This document shows, piece by piece, positions 43,486-52,481 of a stretch of DNA of 64,000 nucleotides. A program made the position numbers and the translations under genes. The notes beneath the pieces are model-generated. The model worked only from the letters and a program-made list of their open reading frames with translations. It was not told the origin of the DNA and did no database searches. Numbering within the stretch: the first letter of the stretch is position 1; each line of letters opens with the position of its first letter. The stretch comes from Chelatococcus composti. GTDB taxonomy: Bacteria; Pseudomonadota; Alphaproteobacteria; Rhizobiales; Beijerinckiaceae. Location: positions 434,001 through 498,000 of the forward strand of contig NZ_JACHEH010000003.1 of assembly GCF_014201415.1 (NCBI RefSeq). The letters are read 5' to 3'.

Positions 43486-45306
43486 ATGCCGGTCGATCGC
43501 ATTTCCGAGTTGCTGTGGAACTATCTCAGGGTCCCCCTCGAGCCGGAAGGTGAGCCGGGCTCCGTGTCCCTCGCCTATGTGCGTACCGATGCCGAGGAGC
43601 CCGAGGTGGTGCAGCTCGGGCCGGATCCTGTCTTCGCGGCGCGCATTGGTGAACTCGATGCCGCCCGCAGGCCGGACCTTCCCGTTGAGCCCGCCTTTCC
43701 GGGTGGCCTCCACCTTCTTGCCGGCACCGTTGATCTGCCCCGGACGTGGCTCGACGCCCATGTGGGGGCCGGCAGCCTCGCCGTGAATCCGGGCGTGTCC
43801 GGTGGCAACTTCGCCGATGACAGCATCGGGGCAGTGCCGGTGCCTGTCCAAGGCGCCGGCTCCCTGGTGCCCGCGAACATGGCGCACAAGGTGTCCGCGA
43901 CCTATGCGCCCGTTGAGCAACCGCCGCCCGCGCCGGCCACCGACACAACCGACACCAACGATACCGCCGACGCCCAGAACGTCCGCCCCGACCTTCCCGA
44001 TCTCACAGACGCTGCAGTTGAGCAGACCGTGACGAGTGGCGGGAACATCCAGGTCAACGAGGTCGTGATCGACGTGCCGGGCAGCGTCGGCAACGGCGCG
44101 GGCGGCAATGTCGTGGTGCAGGGGCTGGATTCCTTCGATGCGCTGGTCAACGGCCTGACCGGACAGGAGCTGCTGCAGGGCTTCTCCGTCGACAGCCATC
44201 TTGGCGGAGCGGTGTCGCAGACGATCGTGCGCCAGTTCAACAACCTCGTCGATCAAGACGTGAACCGGCAGTCGGCTGATCTGGCGATGACCGAGGCAGG
44301 TCCCGACAGCGTCGGCACGGTGACCCAGGAGACGACGAGCGGCGGCAACAGCCTCAGCAATGAGGCCCTTTTGGTCTCCGGCAGCGACGGCTACGACCTC
44401 ATCATCGTCAGCGGCAACTACTACGAATATAACATCATCGTTCAGATCAACCTGATCATCGACCGCGACGTCAACCACGCCTACACGCACGCGGAAATCG
44501 GCGAGGGCGAGGCTTCGCAGCAGGTGGTGGCGAGCGGTGGCAACGTGCAGATCAACGATGCCGCCATCATCGACACCAACAGCGGCGGCGGCGTGCAGGT
44601 GATCGGCGGGCTCTACAGCGAACACTTCATCGCCATACAGTCGTCCATCCTGTTCGACGGCGACATGAATGCCCTTCTGGCGCTTCTCGGCCCGGAGGGG
44701 ATCACAGCAGCGGCCGCCGGCCAGTTGGCCGCGAGCGGCGGCAACATCCAGATCAACATGGCGCTGTTTGGCTTCGAGGAGGGGGGAGACTCCTGCGGGG
44801 ATGCGGCCGACTGGCTCGACTTCCTGGCCAATCCTTTCGCTGGCGGCGCCTATGCCACCCAGCTCGTTGATGCCGACGGCAGGCCGATCAACGTGCTCTT
44901 CGTCGATGGCGATTACTACGACGTCAACTTCATCATGCAGGTGAATATCATCGACGACAGCGACAGCAATACGCTCGATGCCGAGGCGACCGGCGCCCAC
45001 AACCTGTCGGGCGACGGTTTCGGCGCCTTCGACTTCGACCAGTTCTCCGAATCCGGAAGCAACACGACCGTCAATACGGCCTACATCATCGACGACAACG
45101 GCGGTTTCGGCGCGCAGGTTGTGGCCGGCAACTACACCGAATTCAACATCATCGTGCAGCAGAACGTGCTTTTAGATGGAGACACCAATGTTGTGACACA
45201 GATTGCCGGCGCGGTGGACCAGTTTGCGCGTGATGAACTGGCCGAGGCTCTGGCCCAGTCTCCGGCGGCAGCGAGCGGCGATGCGCTGCACACTCTGACA
45301 GGCTGA
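43486..45306 (+). CDS. Large SGGN-motif protein of type I secretion locus
   Basis: A 606-residue protein. The N-terminal 140 residues are a non-repetitive domain, then a Pro/Thr/Asp linker (141-170). The rest carries SGGN motifs at 184-187, 285-288, 350-353 and 418-421 and a variant SGSN at 523-526. Several are followed by a hydrophobic block such as YYEYNIIVQINLIIDRDVN, YYDVNFIMQVNIIDDSDSN or YTEFNIIVQQNVLLDGDTN. The same two elements (SGGN-x-Q-x-N and Q-x-N-x-L-x-D-x-D-x-N) make up the smaller upstream protein. There is no signal peptide or RTX repeat. GGAGGGG precedes the ATG. I infer a secreted partner, nucleator or adhesin; the function is unknown. Confidence 0.8.
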   Translation: MPVDRISELLWNYLRVPLEPEGEPGSVSLAYVRTDAEEPEVVQLGPDPVFAARIGELDAARRPDLPVEPAFPGGLHLLAGTVDLPRTWLDAHVGAGSLAVNPGVSGGNFADDSIGAVPVPVQGAGSLVPANMAHKVSATYAPVEQPPPAPATDTTDTNDTADAQNVRPDLPDLTDAAVEQTVTSGGNIQVNEVVIDVPGSVGNGAGGNVVVQGLDSFDALVNGLTGQELLQGFSVDSHLGGAVSQTIVRQFNNLVDQDVNRQSADLAMTEAGPDSVGTVTQETTSGGNSLSNEALLVSGSDGYDLIIVSGNYYEYNIIVQINLIIDRDVNHAYTHAEIGEGEASQQVVASGGNVQINDAAIIDTNSGGGVQVIGGLYSEHFIAIQSSILFDGDMNALLALLGPEGITAAAAGQLAASGGNIQINMALFGFEEGGDSCGDAADWLDFLANPFAGGAYATQLVDADGRPINVLFVDGDYYDVNFIMQVNIIDDSDSNTLDAEATGAHNLSGDGFGAFDFDQFSESGSNTTVNTAYIIDDNGGFGAQVVAGNYTEFNIIVQQNVLLDGDTNVVTQIAGAVDQFARDELAEALAQSPAAASGDALHTLTG

Positions 45307-45353
45307 TCGAGCAACGCGGCAGGGCATCAGAACACAGGGCCGGGAGGCGGCAG

Positions 45354-47423
45354 ATGCGAGATCCGACGCGTGACGAAGTGAATGCCTCCGGTGCCGCAGC
45401 CGGTGGGGTGCGGCAGCCGGTGGGTGGCCTCCAGTCGGCGGGGCGCGAGTTCCCGCGGCTGCCGCGCGCCATCTGGCCGCCGGCCTTCACGGCGGCGCGG
45501 CGGTCGGCCTCTGCGGCAGCCGGCGAGCGCGGGGGCGAGCCCGGCGCCGGGGAGCGGCGTCCGGGCGCTGCTGGCGTCGGGGCGCAGAAGTCGCCGCCGG
45601 TCGATCTCGCGGGGCGGCCGCAGACGCGGGACCAGATCCTTGCGCCGAAGCGCCGCGACGCCACCGGCGGCGGCAGGAGCACGAGCCGGCGCGCCTATCA
45701 GCCCCGGCCGGATGTCATCCGTGCCGGTCTGCGCGCCTGCTGCCGCGGCATCATGCAGGTCGGCGCTTTCTCCGTCGTCATCAATCTCCTGATGCTGACG
45801 GTGCCGCTCTACCTCTTCCAGCTCTCGGACCGCGTCCTGACGAGCCGCAGCATCGACACGCTCGTGATGCTGTCGGTCATTGCCATCGGCGCGCTGACCC
45901 TGCTCGTTGTGCTCGACGGCCTGCGCCGTTTCGTGCTGACGCGCATCGCGGTGCAGCTCGAGAGCCTGCTCGGCGCCCCGGTCATGGCCGCCGCCCTGCG
46001 CTCCGCCGATGTCGGCGCGACGCGCGACATCCAGGCCCTGCGCGACCTGCAACAGGTGCGCTCCTTCATCAACGGGCCGGTGATGCTCGTGCTGTTCGAC
46101 GCACCGATGGCGCCGCTCTACTTCCTCGCCGTCTTTCTCATCCATCCCATGCTCGGCGTGCTCGCGACGCTGGCCGGCCTGGTGCTCTTCGGCATCGCCG
46201 TGCTCAACGAGCGTCTGACGGCGAAGGACTATGGCGCCGCCGGCAACTATGCCATGCGCGCCAACGTCCAGGCCGCGGCGCAGGCGCGCAACGCCCAGGT
46301 CATCGGCGCGATGGGCATGCTGGAGGAGGCGATCCTCCTGTGGGGGCGGGAGAATGCAGCTTCCATGAAGGCGCAGGTCAACGCCAACGACCGCAACATC
46401 TATCTCGCCAGCCTGTCGCGCTATGTGCGCCTCGTGACGCAGGTCGGCATCCTGGGCTGGGGCGCCTATCTCGCCGTGCAGGGCAGCGTCACCGGCGGCA
46501 TGATGATCGCCGCCTCGCTCATCGCGAGCCGCGCCCTGGCGCCCATCGAGGGGGCCATCGAGGGCTGGCGCGGCTTCGTGCAGGCCAAGGCCGCCTACGG
46601 CCGCATCCGGTCGCTGCTCGACACGCCGACCAACGACACGGAGCGCATGCTGCTGCCGAAGCCCGAGGGCCGGTTGCAGGCGGACAAGATCCTCTACATC
46701 CCACCCGGCACGCGGCGCACCGTGCTCAACGGCGTCTCCTTCACGCTGGAGGCGGGGGACACGCTCGCCATCATCGGCCCTTCGGGCGGCGGCAAGTCGA
46801 CCCTGGCGCGCATGCTCGTCGGCTGCATCGCGCCGACGGCCGGCAGCGTGCGCCTGGACTTCATGGACCTGCGCAACTGGGACCGGCGCCAGCTCGGCGA
46901 GAGCATCGGCTACCTGCCGCAGGACATCGAGCTCTTCCCGGGCACGATCAAGGCCAACATCGCCCGCATGCGGCAGGACGCTACCGACGAGGAAATCGCC
47001 AAGGCGGCTGTGCTCGCCGGCGTGCATGAGATGATCTCCGGCTTCCAGGACGGTTACGAGACGGAGATCGCCGTGGACGGCAGCCCGCTCTCGGGCGGGC
47101 AGAAGCAGCAGATCGCGCTGGCGCGCGCCTTCTTCGGTGATCCTCGTGTCATCGTGCTCGACGAACCCAACGCCAATCTCGACACGGCGGGCGAGCGGGC
47201 ACTGGCTGCGGCGCTGGCGCGCGCCAAGCGCCAGGGCATCACGGTCGTGCTCGTCACGCAGCGGCCGGCCGTGCTGCAGAGCGTCAACAAGATCCTGATC
47301 CTGCGCGAGGGCCAGGTGGCGGCTTTCGGCGAGCGCGACCAGATCCTGCCGCGCCTCATGGCGCAGACGCAGGACGAGGCGCTCGCCGCCGCAAGGGGCG
47401 TTGCCACGCCGGCGCGGGTGTAG
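45354..47423 (+). CDS. Type I secretion ABC transporter/permease (PrtD family)
   Basis: A 689-residue inner-membrane exporter. Six membrane segments (about 130-390, including FSVVINLLMLTVPLYLFQLSDRVL in parts) are followed by an ABC domain. Walker A is GPSGGGKST (475-483), the signature LSGGQKQQIALARA, and Walker B VIVLDEPNANLD. It matches PrtD-type exporters and lacks a C39 peptidase domain. A 120-residue Ala/Gly/Arg-rich extension precedes the first membrane segment, longer than usual. It is co-directional with the cargo-like genes (47 nt) and hlyD (24 nt). No TolC homologue is in the window. Confidence 0.95.
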   Translation: MRDPTRDEVNASGAAAGGVRQPVGGLQSAGREFPRLPRAIWPPAFTAARRSASAAAGERGGEPGAGERRPGAAGVGAQKSPPVDLAGRPQTRDQILAPKRRDATGGGRSTSRRAYQPRPDVIRAGLRACCRGIMQVGAFSVVINLLMLTVPLYLFQLSDRVLTSRSIDTLVMLSVIAIGALTLLVVLDGLRRFVLTRIAVQLESLLGAPVMAAALRSADVGATRDIQALRDLQQVRSFINGPVMLVLFDAPMAPLYFLAVFLIHPMLGVLATLAGLVLFGIAVLNERLTAKDYGAAGNYAMRANVQAAAQARNAQVIGAMGMLEEAILLWGRENAASMKAQVNANDRNIYLASLSRYVRLVTQVGILGWGAYLAVQGSVTGGMMIAASLIASRALAPIEGAIEGWRGFVQAKAAYGRIRSLLDTPTNDTERMLLPKPEGRLQADKILYIPPGTRRTVLNGVSFTLEAGDTLAIIGPSGGGKSTLARMLVGCIAPTAGSVRLDFMDLRNWDRRQLGESIGYLPQDIELFPGTIKANIARMRQDATDEEIAKAAVLAGVHEMISGFQDGYETEIAVDGSPLSGGQKQQIALARAFFGDPRVIVLDEPNANLDTAGERALAAALARAKRQGITVVLVTQRPAVLQSVNKILILREGQVAAFGERDQILPRLMAQTQDEALAAARGVATPARV

Positions 47424-47447
47424 ACGGGACTTTCGGGGGAGGGATGG

Positions 47448-48785
47448 ATGCCCCACGCGGTCATCACCGGTGAGGAATGGTGCGAGGACGTGCCGCGAGC
47501 CACGCGCTGGCCGCTGCTGCTCGGCTCCGCGGTGCTGCTGTTCGGCGTCTTCGGCTTCGGCGTCTGGGCCAGCGTCGCACCCATCGACGGGGCGGTGGTG
47601 GCCTCCGGCACTTTCGTCGCAACCGGTCAGAACAAGATCATCCAGCATCTCGAAGGCGGCATCATCTCGAAGATCCTGGTCCGCGAGGGGGATGTGGTGG
47701 AGGCCGGGCAGCCGCTGGTGCTGCTCGACGACACCGATGCCAAGGCCAATCTGCGGCGCCTCTCCCTGCGGCACGACCGCCTGCTCGCCATCAAGGCGCG
47801 GCTCGAGGCGGAGGTGGCGGGAGCCGACGAGGTGACGTTCGGCCCCGAGCTGCTCGCGCGCACCGCGGATCCCGAGGTGGCGGCCATCGTCGAGGGGCAG
47901 AAGATCGAGTTCAAGGCGCGGCGCGAGCGCGTGATGAGCGAGGTGGCCATCCTTGAGCAGGGCATCGCGGCGCTGCGCGAGAGCATCAACGGCGGGCGGG
48001 CCCAGCTGCGTGCCGTGCAGGCGCAGCTCGGCCTCGTGGCGCAGGAGCTGGAGGCCAAGCGCGAGCTGCTCAAGAAAGGCTATGTCCGCAAGCCGGATGT
48101 GCTGGCGCTCGAGCGGGCCCGGGCGGGACTCGAGGGGCAGATCGGCCAGCTCACCGCCGGCATCAGCGACGCGCGCGAGCGCATCAGCCGCGAGGAGCAG
48201 AAGATCGCGCACGTGCGCTCGCAGCTCATCCAGTCGGCGACGGAGCAGCTGCGCAACACGCTGAGCGAGCTTGACGACGTGCGCGAGCGGATGCGCATGG
48301 CCGAAGGCGTCAGCGAGCGCGTGACCATCGCGGCGCCGGTGAAGGGCATCGTCGTCAAGCTCATGTTCCACACGCCCGGCGGCGTCGTGGCTCCCGGCAA
48401 GGACATCCTCGAACTCCTGCCGGTCAACGACGAGCTGGTCATCCAGGTGCGCGTGCGCCCGCAGGACATCGACAGCGTCCACACCGGGCAGGAGGCATTG
48501 GTGCGTCTGACGGCGCTCAACCAGCGCATCACGCCGATGATCCCGGGCAAAGTGATCTATGTTTCGGCGGATGCGTTGAGCGACGAGCAGCGCGGCCCTA
48601 CCCACGGCAGTGCCTATCTGGCTCGCATCTCGCTCGACAAGAAGGCCGTGTCAGAATTGCCGAAGTTTCGACCGACGCCGGGCATGCCGGCGGAAGTCTT
48701 CATCAAGACTGGCGAGCGGACGTTCTTTGCCTATCTGCTGCGGCCACTGACCGACAGTTTCGCCAGAGCCTTCAGGGAGCGATAG
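47448..48785 (+). CDS. HlyD-family type I secretion periplasmic adaptor
   Basis: A 445-residue membrane fusion protein. One N-terminal membrane segment (about 20-45, LLLGSAVLLFGVFGFGVWAS) is followed by a lipoyl-like half (TGQNKIIQHLEGGIISKILV, VREGDVVEAGQPLVLLDDTD), a long coiled coil (about 95-285), the second lipoyl half (VTIAAPVKGIVVKLMFHTPG) and a beta-barrel. It links the ABC exporter to an outer-membrane TolC channel encoded elsewhere. GGGGGAGGG precedes the start. It is the last gene of the secretion operon. Confidence 0.95.
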   Translation: MPHAVITGEEWCEDVPRATRWPLLLGSAVLLFGVFGFGVWASVAPIDGAVVASGTFVATGQNKIIQHLEGGIISKILVREGDVVEAGQPLVLLDDTDAKANLRRLSLRHDRLLAIKARLEAEVAGADEVTFGPELLARTADPEVAAIVEGQKIEFKARRERVMSEVAILEQGIAALRESINGGRAQLRAVQAQLGLVAQELEAKRELLKKGYVRKPDVLALERARAGLEGQIGQLTAGISDARERISREEQKIAHVRSQLIQSATEQLRNTLSELDDVRERMRMAEGVSERVTIAAPVKGIVVKLMFHTPGGVVAPGKDILELLPVNDELVIQVRVRPQDIDSVHTGQEALVRLTALNQRITPMIPGKVIYVSADALSDEQRGPTHGSAYLARISLDKKAVSELPKFRPTPGMPAEVFIKTGERTFFAYLLRPLTDSFARAFRER

Positions 48786-48840
48786 GCGGCGAGTCCCCCG
48801 TGTCCGGGTTCAGGTATTGGTGAATGTATCAGGGTTTCGG

Positions 48841-48900
48841 ATAGCGCGAAATTTTCATCAAAATTATTGCGAAAATTTTCTGTTTAATGTAATTTTAATC
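48841..48900. promoter_or_regulatory. AT-rich upstream region of the LuxR-type gene with 23-bp spaced direct repeat
   Basis: A sharply AT-rich pocket in a GC-rich genome. GCGAAATTTTC (48846-48856) and GCGAAAATTTTC (48869-48880) form a near-identical direct repeat with 23-bp period, about two helical turns. It is a plausible site for a regulator or a MucR/H-NS-like silencer. No -35/-10 could be fixed. Confidence 0.5.
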
Positions 48901-48986
48901 AAGGCTGCCACCGCTCTCCGGTTAGGTGGGGGATGTTTTTGTTCTGACGAAGTGATCGTGAGTAATACACCATAACGGGGGCGTCG

Positions 48987-50129
48987 ATGCGTGCGAGCCA
49001 GACTTCTAGGGGTGGCCGAGAGACACCGGAGCGAAGATCTGCGCGGGCGCTGCCGGAAGGGATCGCCGCACTGCCGCAGCCGTCGGCTGCGAGCGGCATG
49101 AAGCGCGGGCGCGAGATCATCACCAGCATGGTCGATGTCTTCTGTCGTCTTTCCGGAGCGCACAGCAGCATTGCAGCACAGCTCAACGCAGCGAGCCGGA
49201 CGGCGTCTCCGCTGCACGTGGCAGGACGCGAGGCAAGCGCCATCGCGAGCCATTGCCAGGCCCTGCTGCAGCCGATGGCGAGCGACGTCGGCGTTCGCGA
49301 GTCTTCGCTTTTGAACCCGTCGGCGGAGGGGCCGCTCATCGTTCATGAGCATTTTCTCGACGGGCGCCTGCTGACGGGTACCATGCGTGTCGCGCCTGAT
49401 CCCAACGCCTTCGCACTGGCCTCGGTGCTCCTGCCGGTGCGGCAGGATCCCATCGTTCTCGACCAGGAGCGCCGCGCCTTCGGGACGCTTCTGCAGGGGA
49501 TCGCCGATACGCTGCGGCAGGAGGTGGTGCCGTCGCGCACGCCCGGCGCCTTCATGAGCGCCGCGGTCGTCGACCGTTGCGTGCCCTGGGGCTACGTGGT
49601 GGTAGACGAGGAGGGCTACATTCTGTTTGCCAACCAGCGGGCGAGGGCGGCGATCGTCGCCGGCTGCGGCATCGAGAGCCGCGGCGGCCGCCTCAGGGCC
49701 CTGCGCTCGGTTGTCGACCGCACGCTCGCCGCCACCATCAACGAGATGGCGAAGGCTGCGCTGGAGGGCACCTCGCCGCCCTCGCGCGTCATCGCTGTTC
49801 CGAGCGCGGACGGGGAATGCCGCTTCGCGCTCAAGGTCACACCCTACGGGCGGGGCGAGGGCACGGGCATGGGCACGGCCTATGTCTTCATCATCGACCT
49901 GAAAAGCCGGCTTCGCGCCAACCACGAGGAGCTCGCCTGCCTGTTTTCCCTGTCGGACAAGGAATCGCGCTTCGCCGAGCTTTTCTGCTCCGGCCTGCGG
50001 CTCAACGAGATCGCGGCGATGATGGGTATCACGGCGAACACGGCGCGCGTGCACCTGCATAACCTGTTCAAGAAGACCGGCACCTCGAGCCAGGTCGAGC
50101 TCGCGTGGAAGCTTGCCCGCGTGCTCTGA
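48987..50129 (+). CDS. LuxR-type helix-turn-helix regulator
   Basis: A 380-residue protein. The C-terminal LuxR/GerE helix-turn-helix (about 320-378) has LSDKESRFAELFCSGLRLNE and IAAMMGITANTARVHLHNLFKKTG in family register. The larger N-terminal part has a PAS-like stretch (WGYVVVDEEGYILFANQRARAAI) but no phosphoacceptor receiver or recognisable autoinducer domain. It lies 201 nt after hlyD on the same strand and is the best candidate regulator of the secretion locus. The signal is unknown. Confidence 0.85.
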   Translation: MRASQTSRGGRETPERRSARALPEGIAALPQPSAASGMKRGREIITSMVDVFCRLSGAHSSIAAQLNAASRTASPLHVAGREASAIASHCQALLQPMASDVGVRESSLLNPSAEGPLIVHEHFLDGRLLTGTMRVAPDPNAFALASVLLPVRQDPIVLDQERRAFGTLLQGIADTLRQEVVPSRTPGAFMSAAVVDRCVPWGYVVVDEEGYILFANQRARAAIVAGCGIESRGGRLRALRSVVDRTLAATINEMAKAALEGTSPPSRVIAVPSADGECRFALKVTPYGRGEGTGMGTAYVFIIDLKSRLRANHEELACLFSLSDKESRFAELFCSGLRLNEIAAMMGITANTARVHLHNLFKKTGTSSQVELAWKLARVL

Positions 50130-50141
50130 GGCGGGAGGCCC

Positions 50142-50597
50142 TCAGAGGCGGGGAGCACGCACGACGGTGCGGATCGCGAAGGCCGACTGGATCCGCGCGA
50201 CGCCGGGCAGGCGGGACAGGACGTCCGTGTGGATGCGCTCATAATCGGCCGCGTCCTTTGCGGAGACGCGCAGGTGATAGTCGGCCAGGCCCGTCATCAG
50301 ATAGCACTCCTGCACCTCGGGGCAGCGGCGCACGGCCGCCTCGAAACGGCGCAGGTACTCCTCCGTCTGGCGCTCCAGCGATATCTGGACAATGACAACC
50401 GTTGCCTCGCTGCGCGGCCCCTCGTCGACGATGGCCGTATAGCCGCGGATCACGCCACTTTCCTCGAGATGGTGCAGGCGCCGCAGGCAGGCTGACTGGG
50501 ACAATCCGACCTCGGCGGCCAGCTTGGCGTTGCTCATGCGCCCATCCTGCCGCAGGAGGCGGATGATGCGCAGATCCGTCGCGTCAAGCTCGCGCAT
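50142..50597 (-). CDS. Lrp/AsnC-family regulator, probably of dadA
   Basis: A 151-residue regulator starting MRELDATDLRIIRLLRQDGR, with an N-terminal helix-turn-helix (MSNAKLAAEVGLSQSACLRR) and a RAM ligand domain (AKDAADYERIHTDVLSRLPG). The ATG at 50595-50597 is chosen over longer frames because it matches family length and has GGGGGGA upstream. It is divergent from dadA, as DadR-type or similar Lrp activators of D-amino-acid oxidation are. The GCAATAT repeats in the gap are candidate binding sites. Confidence 0.92.
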   Translation of the reverse strand: MRELDATDLRIIRLLRQDGRMSNAKLAAEVGLSQSACLRRLHHLEESGVIRGYTAIVDEGPRSEATVVIVQISLERQTEEYLRRFEAAVRRCPEVQECYLMTGLADYHLRVSAKDAADYERIHTDVLSRLPGVARIQSAFAIRTVVRAPRL

Positions 50598-50761
50598 GCA
50601 ATATCCCCCCGAAATGACGTAATAATTTGCAATATGTGAGAGAGAATTCGCATAACGTTCGATATCATGCAAGGAAATTAGAGGAACGTTGCGTGTATCC
50701 TGCGCCCGCAGCGGCGCCGCCGGAGGAATGGGCGGCGGTGCAGGATGAGCGGAGGGTTGTC
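50598..50761. promoter_or_regulatory. Divergent lrp-dadA control region
   Basis: A 164-nt gap. GCAATAT occurs at 50598-50604 and again at 50629-50635, a spacing of 31 bp, close to three helical turns, as expected for cooperative Lrp octamer wrapping. The centre is AT-rich. The dadA leader holds GGAGGG at 50751-50756. Confidence 0.55.
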
Positions 50762-52015
50762 GTGAAGGTGCTCGTTCTCGGCAGCGGCGTGATTGGCGTC
50801 GCGAGCGCTTACTACCTCGCCAAGGCAGGCCACGAGGTCACGGTCGTCGACCGGCAGCCGGCGCCTGCGCTCGAGACGAGCTATGCGAACGCCGGTGAGG
50901 TATCACCGGGCTACTCGGCGCCGTGGGCCGGGCCCGGTGTGCCGCTGAAGGCCGTGAAGTGGCTGATGATGAAGCATGGGCCGCTCGTGGTGCGCCCGCA
51001 GCTCGATCCGGCCATGTGGATCTGGATGGCGCGCATGCTCGCGAACTGCACGAGCGCTGCCTACGCGGTCAACAAGGCGCGCATGGTACGGCTCGCGGAA
51101 TACAGTCGCGACCAGCTGCGCGCCCTCAGGGCCGAGACGGGCATCACCTATGACGAGCGCAGCCGCGGCACGCTGCAGCTCTTCCGCGAGGAGGCGCAGC
51201 TCGAGGCAACCGCCAAGGATGCGGCGGTCCTCGCCGAGTCCGGCGTGCCCTACGAGGTGCTGGACGTCGAAGGCTGCATCCGTGCCGAGCCGGCGTTGGC
51301 CCGTGTGCGCGGCAAGTTCGTCGGCGGCTTCCGCCTGCCGGACGACGAGACCGGCGACTGCCACATGTTCACGCAGAAGCTGGCGGCGCTGTGCGCCGAG
51401 CTTGGCGTCGTCTTCCGCCACGGCGTCCACATCAAGGCCCTGTCGATGGAGGGGGAGCGCCTCGCCGGGGTCTCGACCGATGCAGGCTTCCTCACCGCTG
51501 ATGCCTATGTCCTGTCGCTCGGCAGCTATTCGCCGCTTCTGCTGCGCCCTCTCGGCCTGTCAATCCCGGTCTATCCTGTGAAGGGCTATTCCATCACCGT
51601 GCCGATCACCGATGAGACGGCGGCGCCGGTGTCCACCGTGATGGACGAGACCTACAAGGTGGCGATCACCCGCCTTGGCGACCGCATCCGCGTGGGCGGC
51701 ACGGCGGAACTTTGCGGCTACGACCTGACACTGCGCCCCTCCCGGCGCGCCACGCTCGAACACTCGGTGGGCGACCTGTTCCCGGATGGGGGAGACCTGT
51801 CGAAGGCAAGCTTCTGGTGCGGGCTGAGGCCCATGACGCCAGACGGCACTCCGGTGATCGGGCCGACGCGCCTGTCCAACCTCTATCTCAACACCGGTCA
51901 CGGCACGCTGGGCTGGACGATGGCCTGCGGTTCCGGTCGTGTGATCGCGGACATCGTCGGCGGGCGAAAGCCGGAGATCGAGACGGCCGACCTCGCCATG
52001 AGCCGCTACGGCTGA
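50762..52015 (+). CDS. dadA: D-amino acid dehydrogenase (small subunit)
   Basis: A 417-residue FAD enzyme oxidising D-amino acids such as D-alanine at the membrane, with electrons to the respiratory chain. The FAD motif GSGVIG lies at 8-13 with [32 protein letters not shown] (in parts) typical of DadA, and the C-terminal [20 protein letters not shown] and [21 protein letters not shown] in parts. The start is GTG at 50762 with GGAGGG five nt before; the open frame extends upstream but lacks family similarity. No alanine racemase gene follows. Confidence 0.95.
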   Translation: MKVLVLGSGVIGVASAYYLAKAGHEVTVVDRQPAPALETSYANAGEVSPGYSAPWAGPGVPLKAVKWLMMKHGPLVVRPQLDPAMWIWMARMLANCTSAAYAVNKARMVRLAEYSRDQLRALRAETGITYDERSRGTLQLFREEAQLEATAKDAAVLAESGVPYEVLDVEGCIRAEPALARVRGKFVGGFRLPDDETGDCHMFTQKLAALCAELGVVFRHGVHIKALSMEGERLAGVSTDAGFLTADAYVLSLGSYSPLLLRPLGLSIPVYPVKGYSITVPITDETAAPVSTVMDETYKVAITRLGDRIRVGGTAELCGYDLTLRPSRRATLEHSVGDLFPDGGDLSKASFWCGLRPMTPDGTPVIGPTRLSNLYLNTGHGTLGWTMACGSGRVIADIVGGRKPEIETADLAMSRYG

Positions 52016-52025
52016 GGCACGCGCC

Positions 52026-52481
52026 TCATCCAAACTGGCCGGAGGCCAGCGTGTCGGGCAGCTTCTCGATGATCCTGGCGAGCCCTTCCTCGTTGACCAG
52101 CCGGGCGGCCTCTCCGGGGGAGAACCAGCGGCGTTCGCGCTCGTCCATCTCCGGCCAGCGGCGCCGCTCTTTCTCCACCGTCAGCGGAAAGAGTTCGACC
52201 TCGCAATCGACGGTCGAGTTGCGCTTCAGGCGCTTGGCGTAGACGTAGGACCCGATGGGCCGGTCCGAGATGGAGCCGTTGACGCCCGCTTCCTCGAAGG
52301 CCTCGCGCGCCGCGGTGTCATGGCCTTCGAGGCCCTTCATCGGCCAGCCTTTTGGCACGATCCAGCGGCGCGTCTGGCGCGACGTGATCAGCATGATCTC
52401 GAGCTGGCCCTCCGGTGTGAAACGAACCGGGATGGCTCCAAACTGCTTGCGGCGGGACTTGCCCATGGGCTCCTGATACAT
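52026..52481 (-). CDS. NUDIX hydrolase
   Basis: A protein of about 151 residues with a NUDIX fold: PKGWPMKGLEGHDTAAREAF then EEAGV. The REAFEEAGV core is present but the glutamate before it is one residue closer than in the canonical box. The GWPMKG context is typical of a rhizobial group that resembles diphosphoinositol-polyphosphate-type NUDIX proteins. The substrate is unknown. Starts at 52481 (MYQEP) or 52466 (MGKSRR, after AGGAG) are possible. It converges with dadA. Confidence 0.88.
   Translation of the reverse strand: MYQEPMGKSRRKQFGAIPVRFTPEGQLEIMLITSRQTRRWIVPKGWPMKGLEGHDTAAREAFEEAGVNGSISDRPIGSYVYAKRLKRNSTVDCEVELFPLTVEKERRRWPEMDERERRWFSPGEAARLVNEEGLARIIEKLPDTLASGQFG

Noticed and set aside
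42067-45306. RTX calcium-binding nonapeptides in the SGGN proteins
   Set aside because: I looked for GGxGxD-x-L/U-x repeats and found none. The D-x-D-x-N turns are a different pattern.
45327-48605. Minus-strand frame of about 1090 codons opposite the secretion genes
   Set aside because: Composition is that of an antisense shadow (His/Arg/Ala/Asp-rich); the plus-strand ABC and HlyD genes are clear.
42067-48785. A curli (csg) operon
   Set aside because: Only the Q/N/A spacing is curlin-like. No CsgG, CsgE, CsgF or CsgB-like gene and no signal peptides are present; transport genes are type I.
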